Below, piece by piece: positions 9,226 to 19,035 of a stretch of 64,000 bases of DNA; the first letter of the stretch is position 1; each line of letters starts with the position of its first letter. The stretch covers positions 800,211-864,210 of the forward strand of contig CP029803.1 of the NCBI GenBank assembly GCA_003226295.1. The letters are read 5' to 3'. A model generated the notes under the pieces. That model ran no database searches. It was not told the DNA's origin and saw only the letters and a program-made list of their open reading frames with translations. The stretch comes from Candidatus Moanabacter tarae (GTDB lineage Bacteria; Verrucomicrobiota; Verrucomicrobiia; Opitutales; UBA2987). The position numbers and the translations under genes are program-made.

Positions 9226-9530
9226 TTACTTGAGGTGTCTATTTGTTTTTCGATGAGATTAATTACGACTTATTAATCAATCCGTTTCACACCCTTACGC
9301 GGAAGGGATGCATTGCAATCTACAACCAGCTTCCAAAGCCTATAGTATTGGATTTATAGAAATGGTCCAGGTTCTCTACGTAAACCAGAGATTATTCAGG
9401 GTTAGTTTCCATTTATAATTTCTAAACCTCAAGTCTTGGGCCGATTCAAAATTTAGCATGGTGGAAATTTTTATACTTATGGCTTGCTTGATCGTCAGGG
9501 GAGTAGAGATTCAAAGCTTTTAATATTTTT
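9226..9530. other. intergenic gap, no gene seen
   Basis: About 305 bp between two + strand genes. I see no credible ORF, RNA gene or strong hairpin. It presumably carries the promoter of the downstream sulfatase, whose ATG has no obvious ribosome binding site. Confidence 0.5.
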
Positions 9531-10985
9531 ATGACTGAACAAAGGCCCAATTTACTTTTTATCATGCCGGATCAGTTGCGGCATGATTTCTTGAGCTGTT
9601 ATGGTGCGGATTTTATAGAAACTCCCCACATTGACAGTATTTGTCAAAACGGTGTGCGTTATTCCAGGGCATATTCGCCCTCTCCTCTTTGCGTGCCTAT
9701 GCGTTCTTCTCTTCTTACGGGGTTGAACTCAATCCGTACAGGAGTCTTGAGTAATGGAGAATATCTTCGTCCGGATTTTGAAGCCTGTGGAATTTTAACT
9801 TGGCCTGCGATGCTTCGTGAAATGGGCTACCATACCTGTTCAATTGGTAAGATGCATTTCTACCCTTGGGAGGCCTCGATGGGTTTTGATGATCGGATCA
9901 TCTGTGAGGATAAACGGTGGCTTCTCGTGGATGATGACTATCAGAAATATCTCAATAGAAAGGGACTTAGGAAACTGGGAGGTAGCGAACACATCGGTTA
10001 TCAAGAAAATAGGGGAGCTGTTGTTCATCAACACAGTTACGAAGACTCTTGGGATGGATTTGTAGGAAATGAAACAGTCCGCTATCTTCGGGAATACTCT
10101 GGAGATTCTCCCTTTGCGATGATGGTCGGCTTCCCCGGTCCTCATTGTCCCTATGATCCTTCGCCTGAGTATGCCGATCTTTATTCTCCCGATAACATGC
10201 CCGAACCATATGGGATCGCTCCTGGTGAACCCGCTGGTTTTGTAGAAAATTCTGTACGGGGAAACCTTGGGTCTTGGAATGGGGTTGATTATTCTGAGTT
10301 TACTACCAAACACAAACGTAAGATTCGTGCTCACTACTCAGCTTTGGTAAAACAGATTGATCAAAAAGTTGGAGAGATAATTGCTGCTCTAAAAGAGACT
10401 GGTCGATATAACAATACGGTGATTATTTTTTGTAGTGATCACGGCGACTATCTCGGTGATCACGGTATGATTGGGAAAGGCTCTTTTTTCGAGTCAAGTA
10501 CAAGGGTTCCTCTCATTGTGGGAAATCTTGGGTTAGAAACCCCACATGTTCATGAGAATCCAGCTAGTATTGCGGACATAACTGCGACTCTATTGCGTTT
10601 AGGTGGCTGCGAAATTCCTAGTTACATGGATTCGCAGCCATTAGCGGATCTTGCTATTGAGGGAGCTGAAGCTCGTGAGCGAGTTTTCGGATTTGTCTCC
10701 GATGCCTCAATGAACTACGATGGGAGGTGGAAACTTGTTCGATACTCTAATGGGTGGAGCGCCCTTTTTGATATCGAAGAAGATCCTGCCGAACAACATA
10801 ACAGGATTAACGATCCTGAATGTCAGGAAATACGCGAGCGACTCGACCGAGAGTTGGTGTCTCAGATGCTTTCGTCAATCTATCGGGCCAATGCGGAAAA
10901 GCAGCACAAGACTGATCCATTTGATACGGAATTCGCTAATGGGGAGTCAGGATGGCAAAGATTGTATCCGTTACCGCTGCAATGA
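9531..10985 (+). CDS. sulfatase (formylglycine-dependent type)
   Basis: A 484-residue alkaline-phosphatase-superfamily sulfatase hydrolysing sulfate esters. The signature reads C54-V-P-M-R with 'SSLLTG', so Cys would be converted to formylglycine. Metal-site residues appear in 'IMPDQ' (one Asp where many sulfatases have two) and 'SDHGDYLGDHG'. There is no signal peptide, unlike most sulfatases of polysaccharide degraders, implying a cytosolic, already imported substrate. A formylglycine-generating enzyme is not visible in the window. The substrate is unknown. Single-gene unit. Confidence 0.9.
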   Translation: MTEQRPNLLFIMPDQLRHDFLSCYGADFIETPHIDSICQNGVRYSRAYSPSPLCVPMRSSLLTGLNSIRTGVLSNGEYLRPDFEACGILTWPAMLREMGYHTCSIGKMHFYPWEASMGFDDRIICEDKRWLLVDDDYQKYLNRKGLRKLGGSEHIGYQENRGAVVHQHSYEDSWDGFVGNETVRYLREYSGDSPFAMMVGFPGPHCPYDPSPEYADLYSPDNMPEPYGIAPGEPAGFVENSVRGNLGSWNGVDYSEFTTKHKRKIRAHYSALVKQIDQKVGEIIAALKETGRYNNTVIIFCSDHGDYLGDHGMIGKGSFFESSTRVPLIVGNLGLETPHVHENPASIADITATLLRLGGCEIPSYMDSQPLADLAIEGAEARERVFGFVSDASMNYDGRWKLVRYSNGWSALFDIEEDPAEQHNRINDPECQEIRERLDRELVSQMLSSIYRANAEKQHKTDPFDTEFANGESGWQRLYPLPLQ

Positions 10986-11167
10986 AACTCCTTCTTTATT
11001 CGTAGATACAGCCATTCTTGTCAGGCAACAGACACATATCTGAAATCGAATTTATCCAATACAGGCTCTTGACTCTATCTTTGGTCTATTTGTGTTTGGG
11101 GAGGGTGCTTAATTCCATAACAAGTGCCGAAGTGAGTCGGGAGAGAGTGTGATGGTGTTAAAGCTGA

Positions 11168-11995
11168 TTAACTTTCGATATCATCGAGGGAGTGGGTTGT
11201 ACACCAATCAATAAAAGCGGCCTCAATATGATCTTCCCACTTCCGATCAATTTCACCTGGTGTATGTATGCCTTTTTCAATTTGGGCTTTACCCCAGTAG
11301 TCGCGGAGTCGGATGTCCTCTGAGCGATCGACAACTTCCGTGACTAGGTGGGGTGGGACAAAGATCACCCCGGTTGGGGTCCCTAAGACAACGTCACCAG
11401 GAAGGACTGTGGCTTTACCTATTCGGACGGGACCATTGATTTCTGTCAGGGTGACATCTCCGATCGCAGTGGGATGCAGTCCTTTCACAAATCCCGTGAG
11501 GTTCTCAATCTCAGCGATCCGTTGATAATCACGGATTCCTCCGTCGATGACCATGCCGCGACCGACGGTATTGGCTGAAATCGCCGTTGATAAATTGTCC
11601 CCAACAAAAGTTCCTCGAACGATCTTCCCGAAGAGTTCAATAACGATAACATCACCCTCTACGAGTGTATCGATTATCCATGAGTTTTGGCCGCCAATCC
11701 GATTATTCTCTTCTCCCTCCTTCTGAACGAGGTCGTTAAGGTCGGGGCGGGTTGGGACATACCGTCCAGTTACGGCACGACCAACAAGGATACGTTCTGG
11801 ACGGAGGTTGAACCAGTCTCCTTCAAACTGATGATCATAGCCGTGCGATCCAATAACTCCCCAAGCTTCTTCAGTTGTAACTTTCTCCATACGCTTTAGG
11901 AGATTGTCTGGTACCTTGGGCCGGCCGTCATGGAAACGCTCAAAAGGATTGAGGGAGGTGAGCTCGCGTATGTTTTCGGGATTAATGAGCTTCAT
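11168..11995 (-). CDS. RraA-like / HMG-aldolase-type protein
   Basis: A 275-residue protein of the RraA/4-hydroxy-4-methyl-2-oxoglutarate aldolase family. The family core is present: 'GDNLSTAISANT' followed by 'DGGIRD', giving the G-D-x(n)-R-D pattern that binds metal and pyruvate-type products in the aldolases. It is longer than RraA itself (about 160 residues), with a roughly 70-residue N-terminal extension and a C-terminal helix region. Between the sulfatase and the mannonate-dehydratase-like gene, an aldolase or decarboxylase acting on a keto-acid fits better than an RNase E inhibitor. Confidence 0.82.
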   Translation of the reverse strand: MKLINPENIRELTSLNPFERFHDGRPKVPDNLLKRMEKVTTEEAWGVIGSHGYDHQFEGDWFNLRPERILVGRAVTGRYVPTRPDLNDLVQKEGEENNRIGGQNSWIIDTLVEGDVIVIELFGKIVRGTFVGDNLSTAISANTVGRGMVIDGGIRDYQRIAEIENLTGFVKGLHPTAIGDVTLTEINGPVRIGKATVLPGDVVLGTPTGVIFVPPHLVTEVVDRSEDIRLRDYWGKAQIEKGIHTPGEIDRKWEDHIEAAFIDWCTTHSLDDIES

Positions 11996-12127
11996 CTGAT
12001 TATACTAAATAGTTAGAGGAGAGAGGAACAGTTGGTTTCTGTCAGATAGATTTTAATCTAGTGGGTAGGAGATAGAGTAATAAACATTACAAAACTTCAT
12101 TTAATTGCTACGATTTGATTCATCTGT

Positions 12128-13105
12128 TTATTTGCCGTAGACTGATTCCTGTAGTCCGCGGATGTAGCCGATTGCGAAGAGACGTCCCAATACTTCGTAG
12201 CCAGCATTTTGATTGGATTCACCAGCCATGGTAGGTACATGGTCAGGACGAAGGACTCCATTGAATCCGATTTCCTTATAAGCCTCAAGGCAAGCACGCA
12301 TGTCGGTTGGTCCTTCATCGTGGAAGGTCTCGCAGTACTTTTCTGGCGTCCCTTCAACGTCCCGAAAATGGACGAAGAAAATTTTATCTTGATTTCCAAA
12401 ATGACGAATGGCTTCCGGAAGATCATCTGTCATGAGGGTAAAATTCCCCTGACACATGCAGATCCCGTTGACCGGGCTTGGAACTAGATCTATGAGTCTC
12501 TGGAAATTGTCTATACTTCTCATGATGCGCCCAACACCGCAAATTGGAGACAAAGGAGGATCGTCTGGGTGCATGGCCAGCTTAACATTCGATTCTTCCG
12601 CTACAGGGACTATACATTCCAGAAAATACTTCAGGTTCTTCCATAAACTCTCTTCAGAGATTTCTCCAAGTTCAGTTAATGGTTCGTTTTTGATTGCGTC
12701 ATGGTCGAAGCTTGTTACCAAGGCTCCTCCCCTTCCCGTAGTGGTAGTCGAAGTTCTAATCCAACTGGTCACCATCCATTCGGGACACCAAACGGGTATA
12801 CCTAACTTTCCCATGTTCCGAATCAATCTACAAGTCTCATCGATTTCTTCGTCCCTCCCCGGAAGGCCAAGCTTTGTTTTTTCTAAAGGAGGGCGAGCCT
12901 CGATTACAGACAGTTGGATTTCAGCTAAATCGAAGGCTTCTTTCATTGCTACCAAAGGCTCCCAGTGCCACCAAGGGGAAGCCTTTGCCCCGGATGATGG
13001 AACCTGCGGACCAGGAGTCCCGACGGCATGATTGACGCCGCACTGTTTGACGAGTTGCCACAGTCTCGATGCTGGAGGATGTAGAACTTCTGCTATTTGA
13101 ATCAC
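12128..13105 (-). CDS. mannonate dehydratase-like (UxuA family) protein
   Basis: A 325-residue TIM-barrel protein of the D-mannonate dehydratase family, which makes 2-keto-3-deoxygluconate in hexuronate breakdown. All four metal-ligand motifs known from the family are visible: His in 'MHPDDPP', Cys in 'ICMCQGNF', His in 'VHFRDVEG' and Asp in 'RPDHVPTM'. It is shorter than E. coli UxuA (394 residues), so the exact substrate may differ. Two near-identical paralogues lie at 30213 and 31430. It is transcribed towards the RraA-like gene, 132 bp upstream of it on the same strand. Confidence 0.82.
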   Translation of the reverse strand: MIQIAEVLHPPASRLWQLVKQCGVNHAVGTPGPQVPSSGAKASPWWHWEPLVAMKEAFDLAEIQLSVIEARPPLEKTKLGLPGRDEEIDETCRLIRNMGKLGIPVWCPEWMVTSWIRTSTTTTGRGGALVTSFDHDAIKNEPLTELGEISEESLWKNLKYFLECIVPVAEESNVKLAMHPDDPPLSPICGVGRIMRSIDNFQRLIDLVPSPVNGICMCQGNFTLMTDDLPEAIRHFGNQDKIFFVHFRDVEGTPEKYCETFHDEGPTDMRACLEAYKEIGFNGVLRPDHVPTMAGESNQNAGYEVLGRLFAIGYIRGLQESVYGK

Positions 13106-13504
13106 TGTCCGCTCGCTTTCTTAAGAGTACAAAATATAAATTTACCGGAAAAAATAATTCTGTCTAAATTGCAACTGGTTGGTCAAGCACAGGATAGTTA
13201 TATGTGGTCCATTTTCTAGGATCTGATGTAGATATTTCAGTCATCTACAGCAGGTCGCATTTATATAGGTTTTGGATTTTTCGAGGAGAATTCTGTTAGA
13301 AAATCTGTTCGATGCCAATGTCATAAACACTAAGAAATTTTGTATTTAGTACCAATGTTGCTGGCTTTAATATTTTGACACTAAATAGAAAAGACCCGTA
13401 CTATAGATTTTCGAAGTCTTCTTTGATTTGTACAATTTCAACTTAAATCGAACCTGTTAATTGGAATATTTAATATCTAATTTGGGAATTTAAATTCAGT
13501 TAGA
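13106..13504. other. AT-rich divergent intergenic region
   Basis: About 400 bp between divergent genes. No credible ORF; it holds the promoter-like element at 13375-13404 on the + side. Confidence 0.5.
13375..13404 (+). promoter_or_regulatory. sigma70-like promoter for the uronate-dehydrogenase-like gene
   Basis: A perfect -35 hexamer TTGACA (13375-13380) is followed after 18 nt by TACTAT (13399-13404), about 100 bp before the ATG at 13505. Orientation and spacing fit the downstream gene; untested. Confidence 0.45.
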
Positions 13505-14236
13505 ATGGAAAGAATAAAAGTTTTAATGACTGGTGCGGCAGGGAGAGTCGGAGGAATCCTTCGATCTCATTGGGGAGACCGTTATGCTTTACGGTTGGCG
13601 GATCTGAATCCGGTTGAGGCCACAAAGGAACACGAAGAGTTTTTCAGGCTTGATATTACGGAGTTGGAATCGTTTGTGGAAGCATGTCAGGGTATTGACA
13701 CGGTTGTACATTTGGCGGCTGACCCCAGTCCCTCTGCAGATTTCTACGAAACCCTTCTTTCTTTGAATGTCATTGGGGCCTATAATGGATTTGAGGCAGC
13801 TCGAATCGCTGGGTGTCGACGCATTGTTTTTGCTAGCAGTGTGAATGCGGTGTTAGGATATAATGAAACGAAAGTGCATTGTACGCCTGAAATGCCGGTT
13901 TATCCGATCAATGTTTATGGTGCGACCAAGTGTTGGGGAGAGGCACTGGGGAAGGTTTACTCCCATCAGCACGGCTTGTCTTGTATCAGTGTCCGATTGA
14001 CTTCACCTTCGTTCCGTCAAGACGAAGATTGGGATCCCGAAGAGTGGCAGTGGAGAATAAGCGAGAAGGATGCAGCTTTGCTTTTCAAAAGTTGTATTGA
14101 TGCTGATGATTCCGTCATGTGTTCGATTGTCCACGGGGCTTCGAAGCATCAAAGGTGTTGGTTGGACATCGATTCGACTTGTTCAACTATTGGTTATGAG
14201 CCTGAAGAGGGTACTTTTTATCCTAGGCAATCATAA
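13505..14236 (+). CDS. uronate-dehydrogenase-like extended SDR
   Basis: A 243-residue NAD-dependent SDR with the loop TGAAGRVGG near residue 9, the catalytic Ser in 'FASSVNAVLGY' (S111/S112) and Y138-x-x-x-K142 in 'YGATK'. Length and motif order match uronate dehydrogenases, which oxidise galacturonate or glucuronate to the aldarolactone. The convergent neighbour is a lactonase-family beta-propeller, the expected next step. The last 14 bases overlap the end of that lactonase on the opposite strand. Assignment to uronate dehydrogenase is inferred from similarity and context. Confidence 0.78.
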   Translation: MERIKVLMTGAAGRVGGILRSHWGDRYALRLADLNPVEATKEHEEFFRLDITELESFVEACQGIDTVVHLAADPSPSADFYETLLSLNVIGAYNGFEAARIAGCRRIVFASSVNAVLGYNETKVHCTPEMPVYPINVYGATKCWGEALGKVYSHQHGLSCISVRLTSPSFRQDEDWDPEEWQWRISEKDAALLFKSCIDADDSVMCSIVHGASKHQRCWLDIDSTCSTIGYEPEEGTFYPRQS

Positions 14237-15320
14237 TACACGAGGGTTTCATTAGATCATAAGGATCACCCAATGGCGTTAGTTCCCCATTTTCCGTATC
14301 AATACGGAAGAGGGAAACGTTGGATCCTTCCCCGCCAGCGTCCTCGACATGCATATTGGCGCATAAGAGGGTTCTTCCATCTGGAGTGATAGCTAGATTC
14401 TGGGCGAAATTTCCACGGCTCGAATAAACCTCGATTAGTTTCAGCCGTCCGTCCAAGTTGATTTCGTAAGCAGCAATGCTGTCATGCAAGCGGTTGCTAC
14501 AGTAGAGGAATTTCCCGTTAGGGGAAATCTTTATATCGGCTGTATAACTCGGGGAGTTAAAGTTATTGGGCAAAGTTGAGATAATCTGGATCTCGTTTAA
14601 AATGCCTTCCTTGGCCTTGCGGCTATAGACGTTGATTGAATTGGCCAATTCGTTATTAGCATAGACGAAAGCCCCATTGGGATGGTAGGCAAAGTGACGT
14701 GGCCCTCCGCCGCCAATAGTTCGTACATAAGATTGTTCCAGTGGAGCTAAGGTAGCTGTTTCGGAGTTAAGAGCGAAACCAAAAATCTGATCGGTTCCAA
14801 GATCACAGGCGTAAACATGCTTCCCGTCAGGGCTAATGGCTGCACAATGGGCGTGTGGGCCGTCTTGACGATCTGGCACAATGAGGCTAGCCCCATGATT
14901 TTGGACAAAAGTCTTCATTTCTCCCAAATACCCATTCTTCAGGATGGGGAAGGATCCTACACTGCCGCTGGAATAGTTAGCATATACTACAGTCTTTCCC
15001 GTCGGATCTACATCGATATAACAGGTTGTGGTCCCGTTTGCTGGCCTTTCATTAAGTTTGCGTAGTTGACACGATTCAGGGTCAATGGAAAAGGCAGCCA
15101 CGGTGCCAGAGTCGCTTTCGAAATCGCCACGTACCTGCACGGAATATAGAAATCTCCTGTTGGGGGAAAGACATATGAAAAAGGGATTCTCGATGTCGGT
15201 GTATCGCCCCGATGGCTCCAGAATCCCCTTCTCGGTATCTAGCCTGAATGATGTAATGGCCCCAGCATCGCCTGGGAGGTTGGAGGTTATGAAGACACGG
15301 AATTGGTTACTTTCGGGCAT
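14223..15320 (-). CDS. lactonase-family seven-bladed beta-propeller (6-phosphogluconolactonase-like)
   Basis: A 365-residue protein with repeated blade motifs such as 'SPDGKHVYACD', 'HPNGAFVYANNE', 'SPNGKFLYCSN' and 'TPDGRTLLCAN'. This is the Pgl/carboxy-cis,cis-muconate cyclase beta-propeller family, which hydrolyses or forms lactones of sugar acids. No signal peptide is visible. It overlaps tail-to-tail by 14 bp with the uronate-dehydrogenase-like gene, consistent with opening of an aldarolactone or aldonolactone, although the two are not co-transcribed. Confidence 0.85.
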   Translation of the reverse strand: MPESNQFRVFITSNLPGDAGAITSFRLDTEKGILEPSGRYTDIENPFFICLSPNRRFLYSVQVRGDFESDSGTVAAFSIDPESCQLRKLNERPANGTTTCYIDVDPTGKTVVYANYSSGSVGSFPILKNGYLGEMKTFVQNHGASLIVPDRQDGPHAHCAAISPDGKHVYACDLGTDQIFGFALNSETATLAPLEQSYVRTIGGGGPRHFAYHPNGAFVYANNELANSINVYSRKAKEGILNEIQIISTLPNNFNSPSYTADIKISPNGKFLYCSNRLHDSIAAYEINLDGRLKLIEVYSSRGNFAQNLAITPDGRTLLCANMHVEDAGGEGSNVSLFRIDTENGELTPLGDPYDLMKPSCIMIA

Positions 15321-15640
15321 GATCGGTTCCTTTAGATTAGCGGTTGAATTGCATAGTATTATGAATTTGCTATGTTTTTCAGAAGAATCTATTTAATTTA
15401 ATAAAGTTTCAATGAATTGTGTCCACACAAACTCTGATACATTGGTGACGGTCAGTGTTGTATCCCCGGTATGATTTTCCGATCGGGTAACTTGTGGGTG
15501 TTGTTGCTCAGCATTCTGGAGATATATTGATAATGGATCTTGAAATCGTCATCATGTCGTGCTTTTTAAATTTATAGATTTGCCATGCGTGGCATACTTA
15601 ATCCATGGCAGGGAAGAAAACTTTAAATTAGAGTCTAGAG
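15321..15640. other. divergent intergenic region upstream of frdABCD
   Basis: About 320 bp with no credible ORF; it must hold the frd promoter. TTGAAA followed after 17 nt by TTTTTA/TTTAAA-like sequence could be a weak promoter. No convincing FNR site was found. Confidence 0.4.
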
Positions 15641-17401
15641 TTGGAATTGTTAAGCCATGACATATTGATCATCGGGGGTGGTGGTGCTGGTTTACGGGCA
15701 GCTATCGCGATTGGAGAAGAAAACCCGGATCTCAGCGTAGGAGTTGTCTCAAAGGTTTATCCGATGCGCTCACACACGGTGGCTGCTGAGGGAGGTGCTG
15801 CAGCGGTTATAAAGGCGAACGACAGCCTAGAAGATCATATTTACGACACCATATCGGGTTCTGACTGGTTGGCCGATCAGGACGCAGTTGAGGCGTTTGT
15901 CAATGAGGCCCCTAAAGAAATGATCCAGCTGGAACATTGGGGTTGTCCATGGAGTCGTGAGTCTGACGGAACAGTAGCGGTTCGTCCATTTGGAGGAATG
16001 AAGATTGAACGAACCTGGTTTGCTGCCGATAAAACAGGTTTTCACATGCTTCACTCGTTGTTTCAGACTGTCTTAAAATACAAGAATGTCACTCGCTATG
16101 ACGAATGGTTTGCTACAAAATTACTGGTTCACGACGGCTGGTGCCAAGGCGTTGTTGCGCTGGAGTTGCGTTCGGGTCAAACCCGTGCTATAACTGGCAA
16201 AGGCACTATTTTGTGCACTGGTGGGGCGGGACGGATCTTTCCCTTTACGACTAATGCAGCTGTGAAAACGGGTGATGGAATGGCTTTGGCCTACAGGGCT
16301 GGCGTCCCACTCAAAGATATGGAATTTGTTCAATACCATCCCACCGGATTACCGGGTACGGGGATTCTGATCACAGAGGCCTCTCGTGGTGAAGGTGGAA
16401 TACTCGTCAATAAAGACGGTTATCGCTTCCTTCAGGATTACGACTTGGGCAAACCGCTGGATATCTATAGTCCAGAGCATCCGCAGAAGCGTTCGATGGA
16501 ATTGGGTCCTAGAGATCGTCTATCTCAAGCCTTTGAAAAGGAACGTCAAAACGGAGGAACGATTCCTGGTGAGTTTGGTGATTTTGTGCATCTAGATGTC
16601 AGGCATTTAGGCGAAAAGGTAATAGATAAGAAAATTCCTTTTGTGCGCGAGTTGTGTCGGAATTATGTAGGCATTGATCCGGTCAATGAATTAATTCCGG
16701 TTCGACCTGTGGTTCATTATGTCATGGGTGGCGTGCATACTAATATTGAGGGTGAGACTCCCTTGCCTGGACTGTTTGCGGCAGGAGAATGTGCTTGTGT
16801 CAGTATTAACGGTGCTAATCGCTTGGGTTCAAATTCCCTGACTGAGCTTTTAGTTTTTGGGGCACGAGCGGCACGGGCGGCGGTTCGTTTTGGAAAGAAA
16901 ATTGGCGGATTCGCCGAGCAGGAAATTGCGGCTCAAGCCGAAGCGGAACAACAGCGGATTCGAAAGAACTTTTTCCAACCGGGCCGAGGTAATGAATCGA
17001 CTGCGGGGATTCGGGGAGAACTGACCCATGCAATGGAAGATGGGGTAGGTATTTACCGAAGTGAGAATTCATTACGGTCTAGTTGTGAAAAGATTCGAGA
17101 GTTGAAAGAAAGGTTTCATCGGATTGATTTAATGGATCACAGCCTGACCTTTAATACAGAACTAATTTCGGCCCTTGAGCTGGAGTACATGCTCGATGTT
17201 GCAGATGCCCTCGTCCACAGTGCTTTGGCGCGTAAGGAATCGCGTGGTTCTCATCAGCGTACTGATTTCCCCGTACGGGATGATGAACACTTTCTAAAGC
17301 ATTCGCTTGCCTATAGAACTAACGGCGACCCACGTATTGAATACCAGGATGTCGTCATTACTGGGTGGCCACCTGGAGACCGTGTATATGGAAGTAAATA
17401 G
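15641..17401 (+). CDS. frdA: fumarate reductase flavoprotein subunit FrdA
   Basis: A 586-residue catalytic subunit of quinol:fumarate reductase (E. coli FrdA is 602). It carries the FAD loop GGGGAG (residues 12-17), '[10 protein letters not shown]' with H45 as the expected covalent FAD attachment residue, 'QYHPTGL', 'EASRGEGG' with the active-site Arg, and '[11 protein letters not shown]'. It reduces fumarate to succinate at the inner face of the membrane and can also run in reverse. An in-frame stop lies just upstream (15629), and the first usable codon is TTG at 15641, so a non-ATG start is required. First gene of a four-gene operon; its end overlaps frdB. Confidence 0.96.
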   Translation: MELLSHDILIIGGGGAGLRAAIAIGEENPDLSVGVVSKVYPMRSHTVAAEGGAAAVIKANDSLEDHIYDTISGSDWLADQDAVEAFVNEAPKEMIQLEHWGCPWSRESDGTVAVRPFGGMKIERTWFAADKTGFHMLHSLFQTVLKYKNVTRYDEWFATKLLVHDGWCQGVVALELRSGQTRAITGKGTILCTGGAGRIFPFTTNAAVKTGDGMALAYRAGVPLKDMEFVQYHPTGLPGTGILITEASRGEGGILVNKDGYRFLQDYDLGKPLDIYSPEHPQKRSMELGPRDRLSQAFEKERQNGGTIPGEFGDFVHLDVRHLGEKVIDKKIPFVRELCRNYVGIDPVNELIPVRPVVHYVMGGVHTNIEGETPLPGLFAAGECACVSINGANRLGSNSLTELLVFGARAARAAVRFGKKIGGFAEQEIAAQAEAEQQRIRKNFFQPGRGNESTAGIRGELTHAMEDGVGIYRSENSLRSSCEKIRELKERFHRIDLMDHSLTFNTELISALELEYMLDVADALVHSALARKESRGSHQRTDFPVRDDEHFLKHSLAYRTNGDPRIEYQDVVITGWPPGDRVYGSK

Positions 17402-18155
17402 TATAAGCGAAACTGAGACCAAAATTCAATTAGAGGTCTTCCGTTATCGTCCTGATGAGGGCGATGAAGTCGAATTCGAGAGCTATGAAGTCCCTTATCG
17501 AACGGACTGGGTTGTTCTCGATGCGTTAAATTATGTCAAAGACCACATTGATGGTACTCTTACTTTTCGATGGTCCTGCCGGATGGGAGTTTGCGGCAGT
17601 TGTGGAATGATGGTTAACGGAGAGCCGAAACTTACTTGCGCAGCATTTTTGCGCGATTATTACCCTAATCCGATTCGGATTGAACCTCTAAGCAATTTTC
17701 CCGTCGTTCGTGACTTGGTGGTCAACATGGATGACTTCATGAATAAGCTCGATACCGTTAAGGCTTGGTTGGTGCCAAATGAAGAAAAGCCAGTTGAGGA
17801 AGGTGAGTATCATCAGACACCTGAGGAATTGTCGGAATTTAAACAATACAGTATGTGCATAAACTGTATGTTATGTTATTCAGCTTGTCCTGTTTATGGG
17901 CACGATTCAGATTTTATTGGTCCGGCGGCTATCGCGCTTGCGCAACGCTATAATCTAGACTCGCGTGATGCTGGCGCTGAGGAGCGAGCAGAGGCGATAT
18001 TTAGTCACGAAGGGATTTGGAAATGTACTTTTGTTGATGATTGTACACGAGTGTGTCCTAAAAATGTGGATCCAGCTGGAGCGATCCAACAGGCCAAGGT
18101 GACGGCTACTAAAGATTGGTTCCGTTCGGTATTGATGCCCCGGAGGAAAAAATGA
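17388..18155 (+). CDS. frdB: fumarate reductase iron-sulfur subunit FrdB
   Basis: A 255-residue iron-sulfur protein passing electrons from the membrane quinol to FrdA. The [2Fe-2S] cluster motif is '[13 protein letters not shown]', and the [4Fe-4S] and [3Fe-4S] ligands lie in '[12 protein letters not shown]' and '[12 protein letters not shown]'. I start at the ATG at 17388, where similarity to FrdB begins, rather than 27 codons upstream inside frdA. A GGAG lies about 10 nt before it. It overlaps the frdA end by 14 bp and meets frdC in an ATGA overlap, showing translational coupling. Confidence 0.96.
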   Translation: MEVNSISETETKIQLEVFRYRPDEGDEVEFESYEVPYRTDWVVLDALNYVKDHIDGTLTFRWSCRMGVCGSCGMMVNGEPKLTCAAFLRDYYPNPIRIEPLSNFPVVRDLVVNMDDFMNKLDTVKAWLVPNEEKPVEEGEYHQTPEELSEFKQYSMCINCMLCYSACPVYGHDSDFIGPAAIALAQRYNLDSRDAGAEERAEAIFSHEGIWKCTFVDDCTRVCPKNVDPAGAIQQAKVTATKDWFRSVLMPRRKK

Positions 18156-18535
18156 TGGAGAGCAGAGAATACACCCCGAAGATGCCTGGAAACTGGTGGT
18201 GGAAAAGGAAGACCTACTTTCTCTTTATGGTCCGCGAACTTACCTGCGTGTTTGTTGGTGGTTATGCGTTATTTCTTCTTCTATTGGTGGCACGTCTTAA
18301 TGACCCCGAGGCCTTTGCTGCCTTTCTTGATTCTCCCATTCTGGTTATTCTTCAGTGTATTGCTTTGCCGTTGGTTTTATACCATAGCATTACATGGATT
18401 AACTTGACGCCGAAAGTGGTTGTTCTACGGAAAGGCGAAGAGAGGGTGAGCCCGCTTCTTATTGCCGGAGCCAACTATATCATTTGGGCAGTCCTTTCTA
18501 GCATTATCTTATGGGTTGTATTCCTGGATAGGTAA
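18152..18535 (+). CDS. frdC: fumarate reductase membrane anchor FrdC
   Basis: A 127-residue membrane anchor with three hydrophobic helices (roughly residues 28-50, 65-85 and 100-125). The N-terminal '[17 protein letters not shown]' resembles E. coli FrdC closely, and E29, the residue tied to menaquinol binding in E. coli, is present at the same number. The start ATGATG overlaps the frdB stop and is preceded by GGAGG. With FrdD it forms the haem-free, D-type complex II anchor. Confidence 0.93.
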   Translation: MMESREYTPKMPGNWWWKRKTYFLFMVRELTCVFVGGYALFLLLLVARLNDPEAFAAFLDSPILVILQCIALPLVLYHSITWINLTPKVVVLRKGEERVSPLLIAGANYIIWAVLSSIILWVVFLDR

Positions 18536-18540
18536 GGGCG

Positions 18541-18876
18541 ATGGCGAAATCTAATGAGCCTTTTTTTTGGTCACTATTTTCGGCTGGCGGTGTTGTTGCT
18601 GCTTTTCTTACTCCGGTTGCTGTTGTCATAACCGGTATTGCTGTCCCTGCTGGATGGATTGAAGCTGAGAGTTTGCGGCAACTTTTAATAAATCCATTAG
18701 CTCGGGTGTGTCTGTTTGGCCTCATTTCTTTGTCTCTATTTCACTGGGCCCATCGCTTCCGTTACGCTATAGTTGATTTGGGTTTGAGGAATCTAGGGGG
18801 TTTTCTTGCTATCTTGTGCTACGGATCTGCTTTTCTGGGTACGATTTTGGCGGCTGTTTTCCTAGCATTGATGTAA
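18541..18876 (+). CDS. frdD: fumarate reductase membrane anchor FrdD
   Basis: A 111-residue partner anchor (E. coli FrdD 119) with the family opening 'SNEPFFWSLFSAGG' and three hydrophobic segments near residues 15-38, 50-72 and 85-110. It starts 5 nt after frdC with no separate promoter. Together the four genes encode a complete membrane quinol:fumarate reductase, a respiratory electron sink when oxygen is scarce. The anchors point to the fumarate-reductase rather than the usual succinate-dehydrogenase branch. Confidence 0.92.
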   Translation: MAKSNEPFFWSLFSAGGVVAAFLTPVAVVITGIAVPAGWIEAESLRQLLINPLARVCLFGLISLSLFHWAHRFRYAIVDLGLRNLGGFLAILCYGSAFLGTILAAVFLALM

Positions 18877-18890
18877 GTATTGACAGTTTT

Positions 18891-18995
18891 ATGGATCCAG
18901 AAATTGATGATTATACGGCCTTTGATGGACGCTGGGATCCCGGTCCAATCTTACCCAAAGATAAAGAAAGTATAGTTGGAACTAATGTGATTTGA
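18891..18995 (+). CDS. possible 34-residue acidic peptide after frdD
   Basis: An ATG 14 nt after the frdD stop opens 34 codons ending in TGA; the peptide starts MDPEIDDYTAFDGRW and is acidic and soluble. It lacks a visible ribosome binding site, and a TTGACA lies across its start, so it may instead be leader DNA of the epimerase gene at 19036. I do not recognise it. Confidence 0.2.
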   Translation: MDPEIDDYTAFDGRWDPGPILPKDKESIVGTNVI

Positions 18996-19035
18996 TGCAA
19001 TTTTATCCAGGACTATACTTAAATAGTTTCCACCC

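Noticed and set aside
15531-15550. FNR-like site upstream of frdA (TTGAT followed by GATCTT)
   Set aside because: Spacing and the second half-site do not match TTGAT-N4-ATCAA.
17307-17387. Upstream start for frdB inside frdA
   Set aside because: The extra 27 residues have no similarity to FrdB; the ATG at 17388 has a GGAG and matches the family start.
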